Source: an uncultured Methylophaga sp. (GTDB lineage Bacteria > Pseudomonadota > Gammaproteobacteria > Nitrosococcales > Methylophagaceae). Taken from it: 64,000 nt of DNA. A model generated the notes under the pieces. The model searched no databases. It was given only the letters and a program-made list of their open reading frames with translations, and had not been told where the DNA came from. Each line of letters starts with the position of its first letter. The first letter of the stretch is position 1. The DNA is taken from assembly GCA_913055695.1 (NCBI GenBank), contig CAJXKF010000002.1, positions 62,001 to 126,000 on the forward strand. Reading direction: 5' to 3'. Positions 34,101 to 43,178 of the stretch are shown piece by piece. The position numbers and the translations under genes were made by a program.

Positions 34101-35180
34101 TTGAGAGCGTATAACTTTAGTGCCGGCCCGGCCATGCTGCCGGACGCCGTGATGAAACAGGCTCAGCAGGAAATGCTGGACTGGCAGGGAACGGGCATGT
34201 CAGTGATGGAAATGAGCCATCGCGGTCCCGAATACACCTCCATCGCCCAAAAGGCCGAAGCCGATCTGCGTGATTTGATGGCGATCCCCGAGGATTATGC
34301 CGTGCTGTTTTTGCAGGGCGGGGCTTCGCTTCAATTCCCGATGATTCCGATGAATCTGCTGCGGGGCAAGAATAAAGCGGATTATTTCAATACCGGTGCC
34401 TGGTCAGGCAAAGCCATCTCAGAAGCCAAACGTTTCTGCGAGGTCAATGTCGCAACAGATTCCAGTGCCAACCGGTTTACCACGGTAGCTGATCCGAGTG
34501 AATGGCAGTTATCCGCAGATGCGGCTTATGTGCATTACACGCCCAATGAAACCATTCATGGCCTGGAAATGCATGAAGTGCCGGAAGTCGGAGATGTGCC
34601 TCTAGTGGCTGATATGTCATCCACCATTCTGTCGCGGCCGATTGATGTGACAAAATTCGGTTTGATTTACGCCGGTGCCCAGAAAAATATCGGTCCTGCC
34701 GGTCTTTGTATTGTGATTGTGCGTAAAGATTTGATGGGTGAGGTTTTGCCCGGTACACCGGCCATGCTCAATTACCGGACCCATGCTGATAACGGCTCGA
34801 TGTACAACACGCCGGCGACTTACAGCTGGTATCTGGCCGGCCTCGTATTCGACTGGCTCAAGCAGCAGGGCGGTCTGGAAGACATGGCCGAAATCAACAA
34901 GCGTAAAGCCGACAAACTTTACCGCATGATTGATGACAGCCCCTTTTATGCCAATCCGGTCGATCCACTTTATCGCTCCTGGATGAATGTGCCGTTCACC
35001 CTGGCGGACAGCAGTCTGGAGAAGACCTTCCTGCAGGAAGCCGCCAAACAGCAATTGCTGACTTTGAAAGGTCATCGTGATCTCGGCGGTATGCGTGCCA
35101 GTATCTATAACGCCATGCCGGAAGCCGGTGTTGATAAACTGATCGAATTCATGCAACAGTTTGAGCGTCAATACGGATAA
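34101..35180 (+). CDS. serC: Phosphoserine aminotransferase
   Basis: PLP-dependent transaminase of serine biosynthesis, also used in pyridoxine synthesis. The 359-aa protein has NFSAGPAMLPDAV at the start, MEMSHRGPEY, LLFLQGGAS-like and the PLP lysine in YAGAQKNIGPAGL. RASIYNAMPEAGV is near the end. The start appears to be TTG 34101, two nt after the gyrA stop, because conserved residues begin at once and no ATG or GTG lies upstream in frame before the stop. The order gyrA-serC-pheA is conserved in pseudomonads and relatives. Confidence 0.96.
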   Translation: MRAYNFSAGPAMLPDAVMKQAQQEMLDWQGTGMSVMEMSHRGPEYTSIAQKAEADLRDLMAIPEDYAVLFLQGGASLQFPMIPMNLLRGKNKADYFNTGAWSGKAISEAKRFCEVNVATDSSANRFTTVADPSEWQLSADAAYVHYTPNETIHGLEMHEVPEVGDVPLVADMSSTILSRPIDVTKFGLIYAGAQKNIGPAGLCIVIVRKDLMGEVLPGTPAMLNYRTHADNGSMYNTPATYSWYLAGLVFDWLKQQGGLEDMAEINKRKADKLYRMIDDSPFYANPVDPLYRSWMNVPFTLADSSLEKTFLQEAAKQQLLTLKGHRDLGGMRASIYNAMPEAGVDKLIEFMQQFERQYG

Positions 35181-35189
35181 GCGCTGCCC

Positions 35190-36284
35190 ATGAACGAACA
35201 AGAGCAAAAGGCCCTTGAAAAGATTCGCCAGCAGATCGATGACACCGATCAGCAAATTCAGCACCTGCTGAATCAGCGTACGGCAATGGCGCAGGAAGTG
35301 GCGCGAATCAAAATTGAAAACGGCGAGAAAGCGGATTTCTACCGGCCTGAACGCGAAGCCATGGTGCTGCGTAATGTCATGGCCCGTAACGAAGGGCCTT
35401 TGTCATCACAGGAAATGGCGCGGCTGTTCCGTGAAATCATGTCTGCCTGTCTCGCGGCAGAAAAGCCCTTGCAGGTCGCTTACCTCGGGCCGGAAGGTTC
35501 TTTCACTCAGGCGGCAGCACTGAAGCACTTCGGCGGCTCGGTGGAACTGCAGTCTGTCAGCACTATCGCCAATGTGTTTCGTGCGGTGGAGACCGAGCAT
35601 GCCTGTTATGGCGTCGTGCCGGTTGAAAACTCGACCGAAGGCGTTGTCAGCCACACACTGGATCGTTTTATATCCTCTTCGCTCAAGATCAACGGTGAAG
35701 TCACTCTGCCGATTCATCATTATCTGCTGGGACGGGCCGAATCGCTGGATGAAGTCCGCCAGGTGTTTGCTCACCCTCAGGCTCTGGCACAATGCCGTCA
35801 GTGGCTCGGTGATCAATTGCCGCAGGCGGAATTGATTCCGCTCGACAGTAATTCCGAAGCGGCCAAGCGGGTGTCGGCGATGGATGCCAGTGCCGCAGCT
35901 ATTGCCGCGAGCACCGCAGCTGCGATTTACGGTCTGAAAGTGCTGGCCAACAATATCGAAGATGAATCAGATAACACCACCCGTTTTCTGGTTGTCGGCA
36001 GGCAGAATGTCGGTCCTTCCGGCGTCGATAAAACCGCCTTGTTGGTGGCGACCAAGAACAAACCGGGGGCTTTGCAGTCTCTACTGAAACCCCTGGCTGA
36101 AAGCGGCATCAGTATGACGCGGATTGAATCACGTCCGTCGCGTAAAGGCATCTGGGAATACGTATTTTTTATTGATATCGAGGGGCATATCCAGGAGCCG
36201 GCAGTGGCAGAGGCCCTGCAGCGACTGGAGCAGGAATCCTCGATGTTCAGAATTCTGGGGTCTTATCCCAAGGCAGTCCTTTAA
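35190..36284 (+). CDS. pheA: Bifunctional chorismate mutase / prephenate dehydratase (P-protein)
   Basis: Makes phenylpyruvate from chorismate. The 364-aa protein has an AroQ-type chorismate mutase domain (residues 1-90; [19 protein letters not shown]), a prephenate dehydratase domain (about 95-275; [40 protein letters not shown]), and a C-terminal ACT domain (about 285-360; [13 protein letters not shown] and ESRPSRKG), which mediates phenylalanine feedback. ATG 35190 is nine nt after serC. Its stop codon overlaps the ATG of ispH by one base. Confidence 0.97.
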   Translation: MNEQEQKALEKIRQQIDDTDQQIQHLLNQRTAMAQEVARIKIENGEKADFYRPEREAMVLRNVMARNEGPLSSQEMARLFREIMSACLAAEKPLQVAYLGPEGSFTQAAALKHFGGSVELQSVSTIANVFRAVETEHACYGVVPVENSTEGVVSHTLDRFISSSLKINGEVTLPIHHYLLGRAESLDEVRQVFAHPQALAQCRQWLGDQLPQAELIPLDSNSEAAKRVSAMDASAAAIAASTAAAIYGLKVLANNIEDESDNTTRFLVVGRQNVGPSGVDKTALLVATKNKPGALQSLLKPLAESGISMTRIESRPSRKGIWEYVFFIDIEGHIQEPAVAEALQRLEQESSMFRILGSYPKAVL

Positions 36285-37240
36285 TGAAACAACTGGTATT
36301 GGCAAACCCCCGCGGCTTCTGCGCCGGGGTGGACCGTGCGATTGATATTGTCGAACGGGCACTGGAGCTTTTCGGCGCGCCTATCTATGTACGCCATGAA
36401 GTGGTGCACAACCGATTTGTGGTTGATGATCTTCGTAACAAAGGCGCGGTATTCGTCGAAGAACTGGATGAAGTCCCTGACAATAGCACAGTCATTTTCA
36501 GTGCGCATGGCGTTTCCAAACAGGTGCAGCAGGCAGGCACCCAGCGTGGTCTGAAAGTGTTCGATGCCACCTGTCCGCTGGTGACCAAGGTGCATATGGA
36601 AGTGTCCCGTTACGAAAAGCAGGGCATGGAATGCATTCTTATCGGACACGAAGGCCACCCGGAAGTGGAAGGCACGATGGGTCAGTACACCTCGGAAGGG
36701 GGCGGCATGTACCTGGTGGAGTCACCGGAAGATGTCGCCAGGCTGAAAGTGAAAAATCCCGAGCGGCTGGCGTTCGTGACTCAGACAACCCTGTCAGTGG
36801 ATGACACCTCATTGGTTATTGACGCGCTGCGCGAACATTTCCCACATATCGAGGGTCCCAGCAAGGATGATATCTGCTATGCCACCCAGAACCGGCAGGA
36901 TGCGGTAAAAAATCTGGCGCGAGATTGTGATCTGGTGCTTGTAGTCGGCTCCGTCAACAGCTCCAATTCCAATCGCTTACGTGAATTGTCGGAAAAGCTG
37001 GGGACTCCTGCATATCTGCTGGATAATGCCGGTGAGATTCAGGCTGACTGGTTCGAGGGCAAACACCGAATTGGCCTTACCGCCGGCGCCTCGGCACCGG
37101 AAATTCTGGTGCAGCAGGTGGTCGCCAGACTGGATGAACTGGGCGTCAAGGATGTGCAGGAAGATAATGGTTTACGTGAAGACATCGAGTTTTCACTGCC
37201 GAGAGAACTTAAGATTGATGTGAGCAGTCTCAGAAAATAA
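36284..37240 (+). CDS. ispH: 4-hydroxy-3-methylbut-2-enyl diphosphate reductase
   Basis: Iron-sulfur enzyme of the last step of the MEP isoprenoid pathway. The 318-aa protein has the three cluster cysteines in [25 protein letters not shown] and [14 protein letters not shown], the last followed by the NSSNSNRL phosphate-binding stretch. The length and TAATG overlap with pheA indicate translational coupling at the end of the gyrA-serC-pheA block. Confidence 0.96.
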   Translation: MKQLVLANPRGFCAGVDRAIDIVERALELFGAPIYVRHEVVHNRFVVDDLRNKGAVFVEELDEVPDNSTVIFSAHGVSKQVQQAGTQRGLKVFDATCPLVTKVHMEVSRYEKQGMECILIGHEGHPEVEGTMGQYTSEGGGMYLVESPEDVARLKVKNPERLAFVTQTTLSVDDTSLVIDALREHFPHIEGPSKDDICYATQNRQDAVKNLARDCDLVLVVGSVNSSNSNRLRELSEKLGTPAYLLDNAGEIQADWFEGKHRIGLTAGASAPEILVQQVVARLDELGVKDVQEDNGLREDIEFSLPRELKIDVSSLRK

Positions 37241-37255
37241 AAATTAAGGCCCCAC

Positions 37256-38668
37256 ATGCCCTTTTTGCCCGTATTTCTCTGGACAGACATACTGATTTTT
37301 CTGCTACTGGCAGTGGTGGCCGCAGCTGTTATCTATGTCCGTCGCCGTCCGCATCTACGGGCTCCCTGGAAATCTGTGATTCAACGCCGCCGTGGCATGA
37401 TTTCGATCATGGTGCTGAGCTGTTACGTGGTCATCGGTTTGCTCGATTCTCTGCATTACCGGCCGGCACTGGAAAACGACGGCGACTCGACCAGCACTCA
37501 CTATGCCACTGAAGTCATCAGTGTATTTGATCGCATCGCACAACCGCTGCGTCAGCAGGTTGAAAAAACCTATTCCGCACCGTTTGCACATCGCTTGTAT
37601 GTGAAAGAGATGCAGACTGCGGAAGATGGGGCGCTGGTTTACGATTATCCACGTCTGAAATACGGAGCCAGCCATCTCGACAACCCGGCTAACAAATTAG
37701 AAGACATCACCAGCACTATCGTCAAAGCCACACTACTGAGTCTGTTGCTGGTGATTATCGTTTTTATTCTGCATTGTCTGTTTAACCGCAAACGACTGGG
37801 TGGCTCTGTCGTTAGGCAGGCAGCGCGAATCACGCGCGGTGAATCAACCTATCCGCTACGCACCTTCTATCTGATGCTGTTTTTGATTACCGTAACAGCC
37901 GTCAATCTGGTGATGCTGAGCGCTGACTATCATGTTTTCGGTACCGACAAAGTCGGCCAGGATGTGCTTTATCAGGCACTGAAAAGTATCAGAACCGGCC
38001 TGGTCATCGGCACATTGACCACGCTGGTGATGTTGCCACTGGCCATTATGATGGGTATTGCTGCCGGCTATTTCCGGGGCTGGGCGGACGATGTCATTCA
38101 ATACATTTACACCACGCTGAATTCGATTCCCGGTGTGCTGCTGATTGCTGCGGCCGTGCTGATCCTTCAGGTTTACATGAACAATAACCCGGAACAGTTC
38201 GAAACGATTGCCGAGCGTGCGGATATGCGACTGCTGTTTTTGTGCATTATTCTGGGTGTGACCAGCTGGACCGGACTGTGTCGAATCCTGAGAGCAGAAA
38301 CATTGAAACTGCGTGAAGCCGAATATGTGCTTGCCTCAAGATCACTGGGCGCCAGTAACTTCAGCATTCTGCATAAACACATACTGCCCAACTTGATGCA
38401 TCTGGTTTTGATTGCCGTGGTGTTGGACTTCAGCGGTCTGGTGCTGGCTGAAGCGGTGCTTTCTTACGTCGGTGTCGGCGTTGATCCGTCGATGATAAGC
38501 TGGGGTAATATGATTAACAGTGCCCGTCTAGAAATGGCGCGTGACCCGGTGGTCTGGTGGTCATTAACCGCCGCCTTTATCTCGATGTTTATCCTGGTGC
38601 TTGCCGCCAATCTGTTTGCCGATGTAGTCAGGGATGCCTTTGATCCGCGAATGCAGGGGGCAAGATGA
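37256..38668 (+). CDS. Oligopeptide-type ABC transporter permease (DppC/YejE-like)
   Basis: A 470-aa inner-membrane permease, longer than the roughly 300-340 residues of DppC. An extra N-terminal part has a membrane helix at about 7-28 and others around 47 and 160. The C-terminal 240 residues form the binding-protein-dependent permease domain: FGTDKVGQDVLYQALKSIR (the GTD-GRD motif of this family), the EAA loop EYVLASRSLGASNFSILHKH, and GLVLAEAVLSYVGVGV. It overlaps the downstream double-ATPase gene by four nt. The second permease and the substrate-binding protein are not here. Substrate unknown, probably peptides. Confidence 0.85.
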   Translation: MPFLPVFLWTDILIFLLLAVVAAAVIYVRRRPHLRAPWKSVIQRRRGMISIMVLSCYVVIGLLDSLHYRPALENDGDSTSTHYATEVISVFDRIAQPLRQQVEKTYSAPFAHRLYVKEMQTAEDGALVYDYPRLKYGASHLDNPANKLEDITSTIVKATLLSLLLVIIVFILHCLFNRKRLGGSVVRQAARITRGESTYPLRTFYLMLFLITVTAVNLVMLSADYHVFGTDKVGQDVLYQALKSIRTGLVIGTLTTLVMLPLAIMMGIAAGYFRGWADDVIQYIYTTLNSIPGVLLIAAAVLILQVYMNNNPEQFETIAERADMRLLFLCIILGVTSWTGLCRILRAETLKLREAEYVLASRSLGASNFSILHKHILPNLMHLVLIAVVLDFSGLVLAEAVLSYVGVGVDPSMISWGNMINSARLEMARDPVVWWSLTAAFISMFILVLAANLFADVVRDAFDPRMQGAR

Positions 38669-40695
38669 CGGACACCCTGCTGCAAGTCAAAGGGCTGAAA
38701 ACCTGGTTCGGTGATGGCGACAATCCCGCCCGTGCGGTGGACGGAATCGGCTTCAGTATTCGTCGGGGCGAGACTTTTGCGCTGCTCGGTGAGTCCGGTT
38801 GCGGCAAGTCAATAACGGCGCTATCACTGCTCAGACTCAATCCGCATCCAGCCAGCCGGATAGTGGCCGGTGAGGTGTTGCTGAACGGCCAGAACCTATT
38901 GCCATTGTCTGAAGCTGAAATGGAGAAAATTCGCGGCCGCCGCGTGTCGATGATTTTCCAGGAGCCGCAGAGTTCATTGAACCCGGTACTCTCTGTCGGC
39001 CAGCAAATCGCTGAAGTGTTGAACTGGCATTTCAACACTGATAAGCAGGGCACATACGAGCGCTCGATTGAATTGCTGAAGTCAGTCGGTATACCCGATC
39101 CACATCAACGTATTAAGGAATATCCGCACCAACTTTCCGGTGGTATGAAACAGCGGGTGATGATTGCCATCGCTTTGGCTGGTGAACCTGAATTACTGAT
39201 TGCTGACGAGCCCACCACCGCACTGGATGTGACGATTCAGGCGCAGATCCTGGATTTGCTGAAAGACATTCAGCAGAAAACCGGCATGGCGATTATGCTA
39301 ATTACCCATGATCTCGGTGTAGTCGCCCAGATGGCCGATCATGTCGCTGTGATGTATGCAGGTCAGATCGTTGAAACGGCCAGTCGCCGGCAGTTTTTCA
39401 ATGACACCCAGCACCCTTACACGCGCAAGCTGTTTGAAGCCCTGCCGTCAGAACAGAAGCGGGAAGAAAAGCTCACCGTCATCAAAGGCAGCGTGCCGCC
39501 ACTGAACCAGCCGTTTAACTGCTGCCGTTTTTCTGATCGCTGTGATTTTGCCTGGCAGCATTGTCATGATGTGGCGCCGCGCTGGCTGGAGTCAGAAGGT
39601 CATGGTGTGCGTTGTCATTTATATGATCCGGAGGTCTCAGCGGAGCGGGTCAAACCGGAACTTGCTGTCACCAGCTCACGTTTGTCGGAGGTGGTGCCGG
39701 CGGACAAAGCGCTGCTCAAGGCAGATCGGCTCAAAGTGCACTTCCCGATTAAGAAAGGCATTTTGCAGCGCGTGGTGGGTCACGTTAAAGCGGTTGATGG
39801 CATCAGTCTCGATTTGCGTCCGGCAGAAACATTAGCGCTTGTGGGAGAGTCAGGCTGCGGTAAAACCACGGTGGGCAAGGGCATTCTGCAACTGGTGCCG
39901 GTTACTTCGGGCGAGGTCAGCTTCAGAGGTAAGGCATTAACCAGGTTGCCTGAACGTGAGCTCAAAGAGGTGCGTTCGGCGATGCAGATCATTTTCCAGG
40001 ATCCGTTTTCGTCGATGAATCCACGGATGACCATCACTCAGGTCATTGAAGAGGGCATGCTGACCTCGTCCATTAAGGCCCCGGCGGATCGTGCCAGAAA
40101 AGTTGATGAATTGCTGCAACGGGTTGGCCTGAGACCTGATATCAAATATCGTTACCCGCATGAGTTTTCCGGCGGTCAGCGACAACGGATCTGCATCGCG
40201 CGGGCATTGGCGGCGGAACCGGAAGTGATTATCTGCGATGAACCGACCAGTGCGCTGGATGTGTCAGTACAGGCACAGATTCTGAACCTGCTGCGGGATA
40301 TTCAGCATGAATTCGGTTTGTCCTATCTGTTTATCACTCATAATATTGCGGTGGTCGATTACCTGGCGCACCGGGTCGCGGTCATGTATCTGGGCCGGGT
40401 GGTGGAAGAAGGACTCAGGGATGAAGTCCTGAACTCGCCCAAGCACCCTTATACCCAGGCTTTATTATCGGCTGTTCCCAAGATTGACAGTGAAACCCGA
40501 CAGGAATCTGTAAAACTGGAAGGCGAATTGCCATCACCGGCAAACCCGCCCAAAGGCTGTCACTTCCATCAGCGTTGCCCGCATGTGATGCCGATCTGCC
40601 GGGAGACTTATCCGGATTTAACTCAGCTCAGCCGCAGTCACACTGTTAAATGCTATTTATACGAGGATAACTATGGATCAACAGACTCAAATTGA
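38665..40695 (+). CDS. Fused double ATPase of an oligopeptide-type ABC transporter (YejF-like)
   Basis: A 676-aa protein with two complete ABC ATPase domains, equal to DppD and DppF joined. Domain 1 has Walker [10 protein letters not shown] (about 47), signature LSGGMKQR and Walker [10 protein letters not shown]. Domain 2 has GESGCGKTT (about 394), signature FSGGQRQR and VIICDEPTS. Each domain ends in the oligopeptide-transporter C-terminal region with clustered cysteines ([15 protein letters not shown] and [14 protein letters not shown]), which may bind an iron-sulfur cluster or metal. It overlaps the permease (4 nt) and the DUF1244 gene (23 nt). Confidence 0.9.
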   Translation: MTDTLLQVKGLKTWFGDGDNPARAVDGIGFSIRRGETFALLGESGCGKSITALSLLRLNPHPASRIVAGEVLLNGQNLLPLSEAEMEKIRGRRVSMIFQEPQSSLNPVLSVGQQIAEVLNWHFNTDKQGTYERSIELLKSVGIPDPHQRIKEYPHQLSGGMKQRVMIAIALAGEPELLIADEPTTALDVTIQAQILDLLKDIQQKTGMAIMLITHDLGVVAQMADHVAVMYAGQIVETASRRQFFNDTQHPYTRKLFEALPSEQKREEKLTVIKGSVPPLNQPFNCCRFSDRCDFAWQHCHDVAPRWLESEGHGVRCHLYDPEVSAERVKPELAVTSSRLSEVVPADKALLKADRLKVHFPIKKGILQRVVGHVKAVDGISLDLRPAETLALVGESGCGKTTVGKGILQLVPVTSGEVSFRGKALTRLPERELKEVRSAMQIIFQDPFSSMNPRMTITQVIEEGMLTSSIKAPADRARKVDELLQRVGLRPDIKYRYPHEFSGGQRQRICIARALAAEPEVIICDEPTSALDVSVQAQILNLLRDIQHEFGLSYLFITHNIAVVDYLAHRVAVMYLGRVVEEGLRDEVLNSPKHPYTQALLSAVPKIDSETRQESVKLEGELPSPANPPKGCHFHQRCPHVMPICRETYPDLTQLSRSHTVKCYLYEDNYGSTDSN

Positions 40696-40930
40696 ACTCG
40701 AAGCCGCGGCTTTTCGCCGGCTGCTGGAACATCTGCAGACCAATACCGATGTTCAGAATATCGATTTGATGAATCTGGCCGGCTTTTGCCGTAACTGCCT
40801 GTCCAAATGGTATCTGGCTGCAGCCGAAGAAAAAGGGATTGAGATGGATTACGACAAGGCGCGGGAATATGTTTACGGTATGCCTTACAGCGAGTGGAAG
40901 GATAAATACCAGACCGGGCCTAAGCAGTAA
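40673..40930 (+). CDS. DUF1244 family protein
   Basis: An 85-aa small cytoplasmic protein. The motif NLAGFCRNCLSKWY with two close Cys residues, followed by YDKAREYVYGMPYSEWK, identifies the DUF1244 family common in proteobacteria. No biochemical role is established for it that I can name. Its start overlaps the end of the ATPase gene by 23 nt in a different frame, and a GAGGATAA site precedes the ATG. The two conserved Cys may bind a metal. Confidence 0.85.
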   Translation: MDQQTQIELEAAAFRRLLEHLQTNTDVQNIDLMNLAGFCRNCLSKWYLAAAEEKGIEMDYDKAREYVYGMPYSEWKDKYQTGPKQ

Positions 40931-40960
40931 TACGCTGATTTCACCGATTTTTAAATAAAG

Positions 40961-41165
40961 AACCACAGAGTCACAGAGGACACAGAGTTTTTACTGCATA
41001 GCTACTGACGATTGATGGTCAGGACATAAGATAAGTCTAGTGCTGCTTTATCAAGTGTTCCAAACTGCTCTGATTAAGCCGAGTCGACTCTGGGAAGCCA
41101 TACTGTGAAGGCGATGTAAAATAGAAGCATTTTATTTCTCTGTGCTCTCTGGGCCTCTGTGGTTG
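40961..41165. repeat. Pair of inverted ACCACAGAG repeats
   Basis: AACCACAGAGTCACAGAGG (from 40961) and its approximate complement ending CTCTGTGGTT (to about 41165) flank roughly 150 nt with no gene. This tandem CACAGAG motif is a common intergenic repeat. It separates the DUF1244 gene from the convergent anti-sigma gene. Confidence 0.6.
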
Positions 41166-41195
41166 TTAATTATCCAGTGTAATCTGCGGAAAAAT

Positions 41196-41435
41196 TCAAG
41201 ACTCAGTCTTGGATATCGTCCGCAGTTTTTCCGCCAGCGCCTGGGTATCTGTCTGATGCTGTTCCTGAGGACGTAGTATCGCCACGGTGCTGATCGTCTG
41301 ACGGATCTGCTGCATGTAACGACGACAGCAGCTGCAATACACCAGGTGCAGTAACAAACCCAGCCGCTTGGCTAGTGGCAGATCGCCATCCAGATAGTTA
41401 CTGGCTTCTTCAGCGACATCTTTACATTCAAACAT
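41196..41435 (-). CDS. Zinc-finger anti-sigma factor (zf-HC2 type)
   Basis: A 79-aa protein with the anti-sigma zinc motif HLVYCSCC (His-x3-Cys-x2-Cys, about 30-37) in the context LDGDLPLAKRLGLLLHL, typical of small cytoplasmic zf-HC2 anti-sigma factors. It has no transmembrane segment. ATG 41435 is chosen; the TTG immediately before it (41438) gives one more residue. It follows the ECF sigma gene by three nt, and the two form the usual sigma/anti-sigma pair. The signal released through its zinc site may be redox or metal stress. Confidence 0.85.
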   Translation of the reverse strand: MFECKDVAEEASNYLDGDLPLAKRLGLLLHLVYCSCCRRYMQQIRQTISTVAILRPQEQHQTDTQALAEKLRTISKTES

Positions 41436-41438
41436 CAA

Positions 41439-42050
41439 TTAACTTTCCTGATATTGCTCAATACTGTGATGCAGTGCCGTTCTGGCGCGATGCAGCAAGA
41501 CTCTCGCATTAGACGCAGAGAGGTCCAGAATGTTACAGATTTCTGTCATTTCCAGACCTTCCATATCAGCCATGGTCAGAACGGCACGTTGATGAGGGGG
41601 TAAGTTCTGATAGCTGCGCTCAATGACCTGCCTGAGTTGCTCGTTTTCCAGAAGAGCTTCCGGTGTGTCGATATTCCATGGCAGCACATCATCAATCCGA
41701 TGACCGCGTTGGTTGAACTTGTAGTCCGGTTCAGCCTGCCAGCCATCATCCAGAGACAGTTGCCGACTTTCACGCCGCAGTCTGGTTTTGGCACCATTGC
41801 TGGTGATTTGCAACAGCCAGGTCTTAAGCGAAGCCCGTCCTTCAAAGCGGGGAAGTGCCTTGATAGCAGAAACCCATGCGTCCTGTACGACTTCATCAGC
41901 AAAAGCCTCACCGATGATTGCTCTGGCGACAGACAGCATGAGGCTGTGATAACGGCCGACAACGTATTCAAAGGCAGCGGCATCGCCTTCAATCAACTTT
42001 GCGATCAGCGCCTTTTCGTCCATTTGCCCGGCAGATGCAATTTTTTTCAT
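41439..42050 (-). CDS. ECF-family RNA polymerase sigma factor
   Basis: A 203-aa sigma-70 factor of the extracytoplasmic-function type. Region 2 is seen as FEYVVGRYHSLMLSVARAIIG and ADEVVQDAWVSAIKALPRFEG. Region 4 is LPPHQRAVLTMADMEGLEMTEI followed by LDLSASNARVLLHRARTAL. The open frame extends to 42128, but ATG 42050 is preferred because the longer version would translate the promoter region shared with the divergent hvfA-like gene. The pair probably controls that gene and the following DoxX/MsrPQ genes, comparable to the control of bufferin operons by ECF factors in other proteobacteria; this last link is inference. Confidence 0.87.
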   Translation of the reverse strand: MKKIASAGQMDEKALIAKLIEGDAAAFEYVVGRYHSLMLSVARAIIGEAFADEVVQDAWVSAIKALPRFEGRASLKTWLLQITSNGAKTRLRRESRQLSLDDGWQAEPDYKFNQRGHRIDDVLPWNIDTPEALLENEQLRQVIERSYQNLPPHQRAVLTMADMEGLEMTEICNILDLSASNARVLLHRARTALHHSIEQYQES

Positions 42051-42057
42051 TCCGTTT

Positions 42058-42084
42058 GTAACAATCACAGAATACAAAAGTCTA
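42058..42084 (+). promoter_or_regulatory. Candidate ECF sigma promoter of the hvfA-like gene
   Basis: GTAAC (42058-42062), a 17-nt spacer and GTCTA (42080-42084) resemble ECF-type -35 and -10 elements. They lie between the sigma gene start and the hvfA-like gene. Position and spacing fit, but no second copy in the window confirms it. Confidence 0.35.
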
Positions 42085-42148
42085 TGGTAGCAGGACTGGC
42101 TCAAGCTGGCCGGTTGTTTTTGTTTCATAACGAGAGAAGGGTATAACC

Positions 42149-42475
42149 ATGGCTACAAAAAGAACTTCAATTGCAATTGCTGCCAGTGCCGCAATGACAG
42201 CAGGTCTGGTGCTGTCACCCAGTATCGCCAGTGCAGAAAATCCATTTGCTGCTCAGGAACTGTCCAGTGGTTACATGCAACTGGCAGAACATCACGCTGA
42301 AGAAGGTAAATGTGGTGAAGCCAAATGTGGCAGTGAGATGAAGAAAGACAAAATGGAAGAAGGCAAGTGCGGCGGTGATAAGAAAGCCGAAGAAGGTAAA
42401 TGCGGCGGTGAAATGAAAAAAGAGAAAATGGAAGAAGGCAAGTGCGGTGAAGCGAAGTGTGGTGGCAACAAATAA
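42149..42475 (+). CDS. HvfA/bufferin-like Cys-rich precursor peptide
   Basis: A 108-aa exported peptide. The signal peptide ends near ASA-E (residue 30). The segment NPFAAQELSSGYMQLAEHH then leads into repeats of EGKCG (four copies) and EAKCG (two copies) separated by KK/E spacers. EGKCG is the motif that MNIO (DUF692) enzymes convert to oxazolone/thioamide groups in HvfA and bufferin RiPPs, which bind copper. The MNIO enzyme and its partner are not adjacent, although a DoxX-like gene follows as in many such loci. ATG 42149 has AGAAGGG upstream. Expected location is periplasmic or secreted. Confidence 0.83.
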   Translation: MATKRTSIAIAASAAMTAGLVLSPSIASAENPFAAQELSSGYMQLAEHHAEEGKCGEAKCGSEMKKDKMEEGKCGGDKKAEEGKCGGEMKKEKMEEGKCGEAKCGGNK

Positions 42476-42501
42476 ACCATTCGCCCGCATCTGAAGGACC
42501 G

Positions 42502-42527
42502 GATAAGGGCTCAATTGAGCCCTTATC
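42502..42527 (+). terminator. Perfect 26-nt palindrome between the hvfA-like and doxX-like genes
   Basis: GATAAGGGCTCAATTGAGCCCTTATC is self-complementary over its whole length (13 bp per arm). The following CTATTCAT is not a strong T run, so it is likely a partial terminator or an mRNA-stabilising hairpin that keeps the peptide message more abundant than the downstream genes. Confidence 0.55.
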
Positions 42528-42548
42528 TATTCATAAGGAATCAGCGCT

Positions 42549-43178
42549 ATGTCTCTGACAAAACTGGGTTGTAGCCTGAAAAACGGGCTTGATAAAACCC
42601 GCTGTGTCGATTTTCTGGCACCGTTGTTATTGCGGCTTTATCTGGCACCGGTTTTCTGGGTGGCTGCCAACAACAAATGGAATCCGTTTGATGCTGACAG
42701 CTCGCTGGAAAACACGATTAACTGGTTTGCCAATCCTGACTGGGGATTGGGTCTGCCATTTCCAGAGCTGATGGCCTATCTCGCCTGGGGCGCTGAGTAT
42801 TTCGGTGCCATTGCCTTGCTGTTGGGCCTGGCTCTGCGCTGGATGGCGATTCCTCTAATGGTCACGATGATTGTGGCTGCGGCCACAGTGCATTGGCAAA
42901 ATGGCTGGCAGGCGATACATGACAGGATGAGTGCCTTTCCTTCAGAAAATATTGACGCTGCGATGGATAGGCTGGAGAAAGCTCGCAATATTCTGCAGGA
43001 GCATGGCAACTACGACTGGCTGACTGAAACCGGCAATTTTGTTGTGCTCAATAATGGTATTGAATTTGCCGCCACTTATTTTGTCATGTTGCTGACCTTG
43101 TTTTTTATCGGTGCCGGTAAATATCTGAGCCTGGATTACTGGATTGTGCGTCAGTGCCGTCAACACCGAGGTGATTAA
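42549..43178 (+). CDS. DoxX-like membrane protein
   Basis: A 209-aa inner-membrane protein with about four hydrophobic segments. The first block LLLRLYLAPVFWVAANNKWNPF and the next LMAYLAWGAEYFGAIALLLGLALRW match the DoxX/DUF6-membrane quinone-related family often found beside MNIO/HvfA genes. Between helices 3 and 4 a longer periplasmic segment carries HWQNGWQAIHDR. It ends one nt before the msrP start codon, so the two are co-transcribed. It may pass electrons from the quinone pool to periplasmic redox reactions. That is inference from family members. Confidence 0.82.
   Translation: MSLTKLGCSLKNGLDKTRCVDFLAPLLLRLYLAPVFWVAANNKWNPFDADSSLENTINWFANPDWGLGLPFPELMAYLAWGAEYFGAIALLLGLALRWMAIPLMVTMIVAAATVHWQNGWQAIHDRMSAFPSENIDAAMDRLEKARNILQEHGNYDWLTETGNFVVLNNGIEFAATYFVMLLTLFFIGAGKYLSLDYWIVRQCRQHRGD

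Noticed and set aside
42215-42514. Phe-rich open frame opposite the HvfA-like peptide gene
   Set aside because: It is produced by reading the Lys/Glu repeats backwards.
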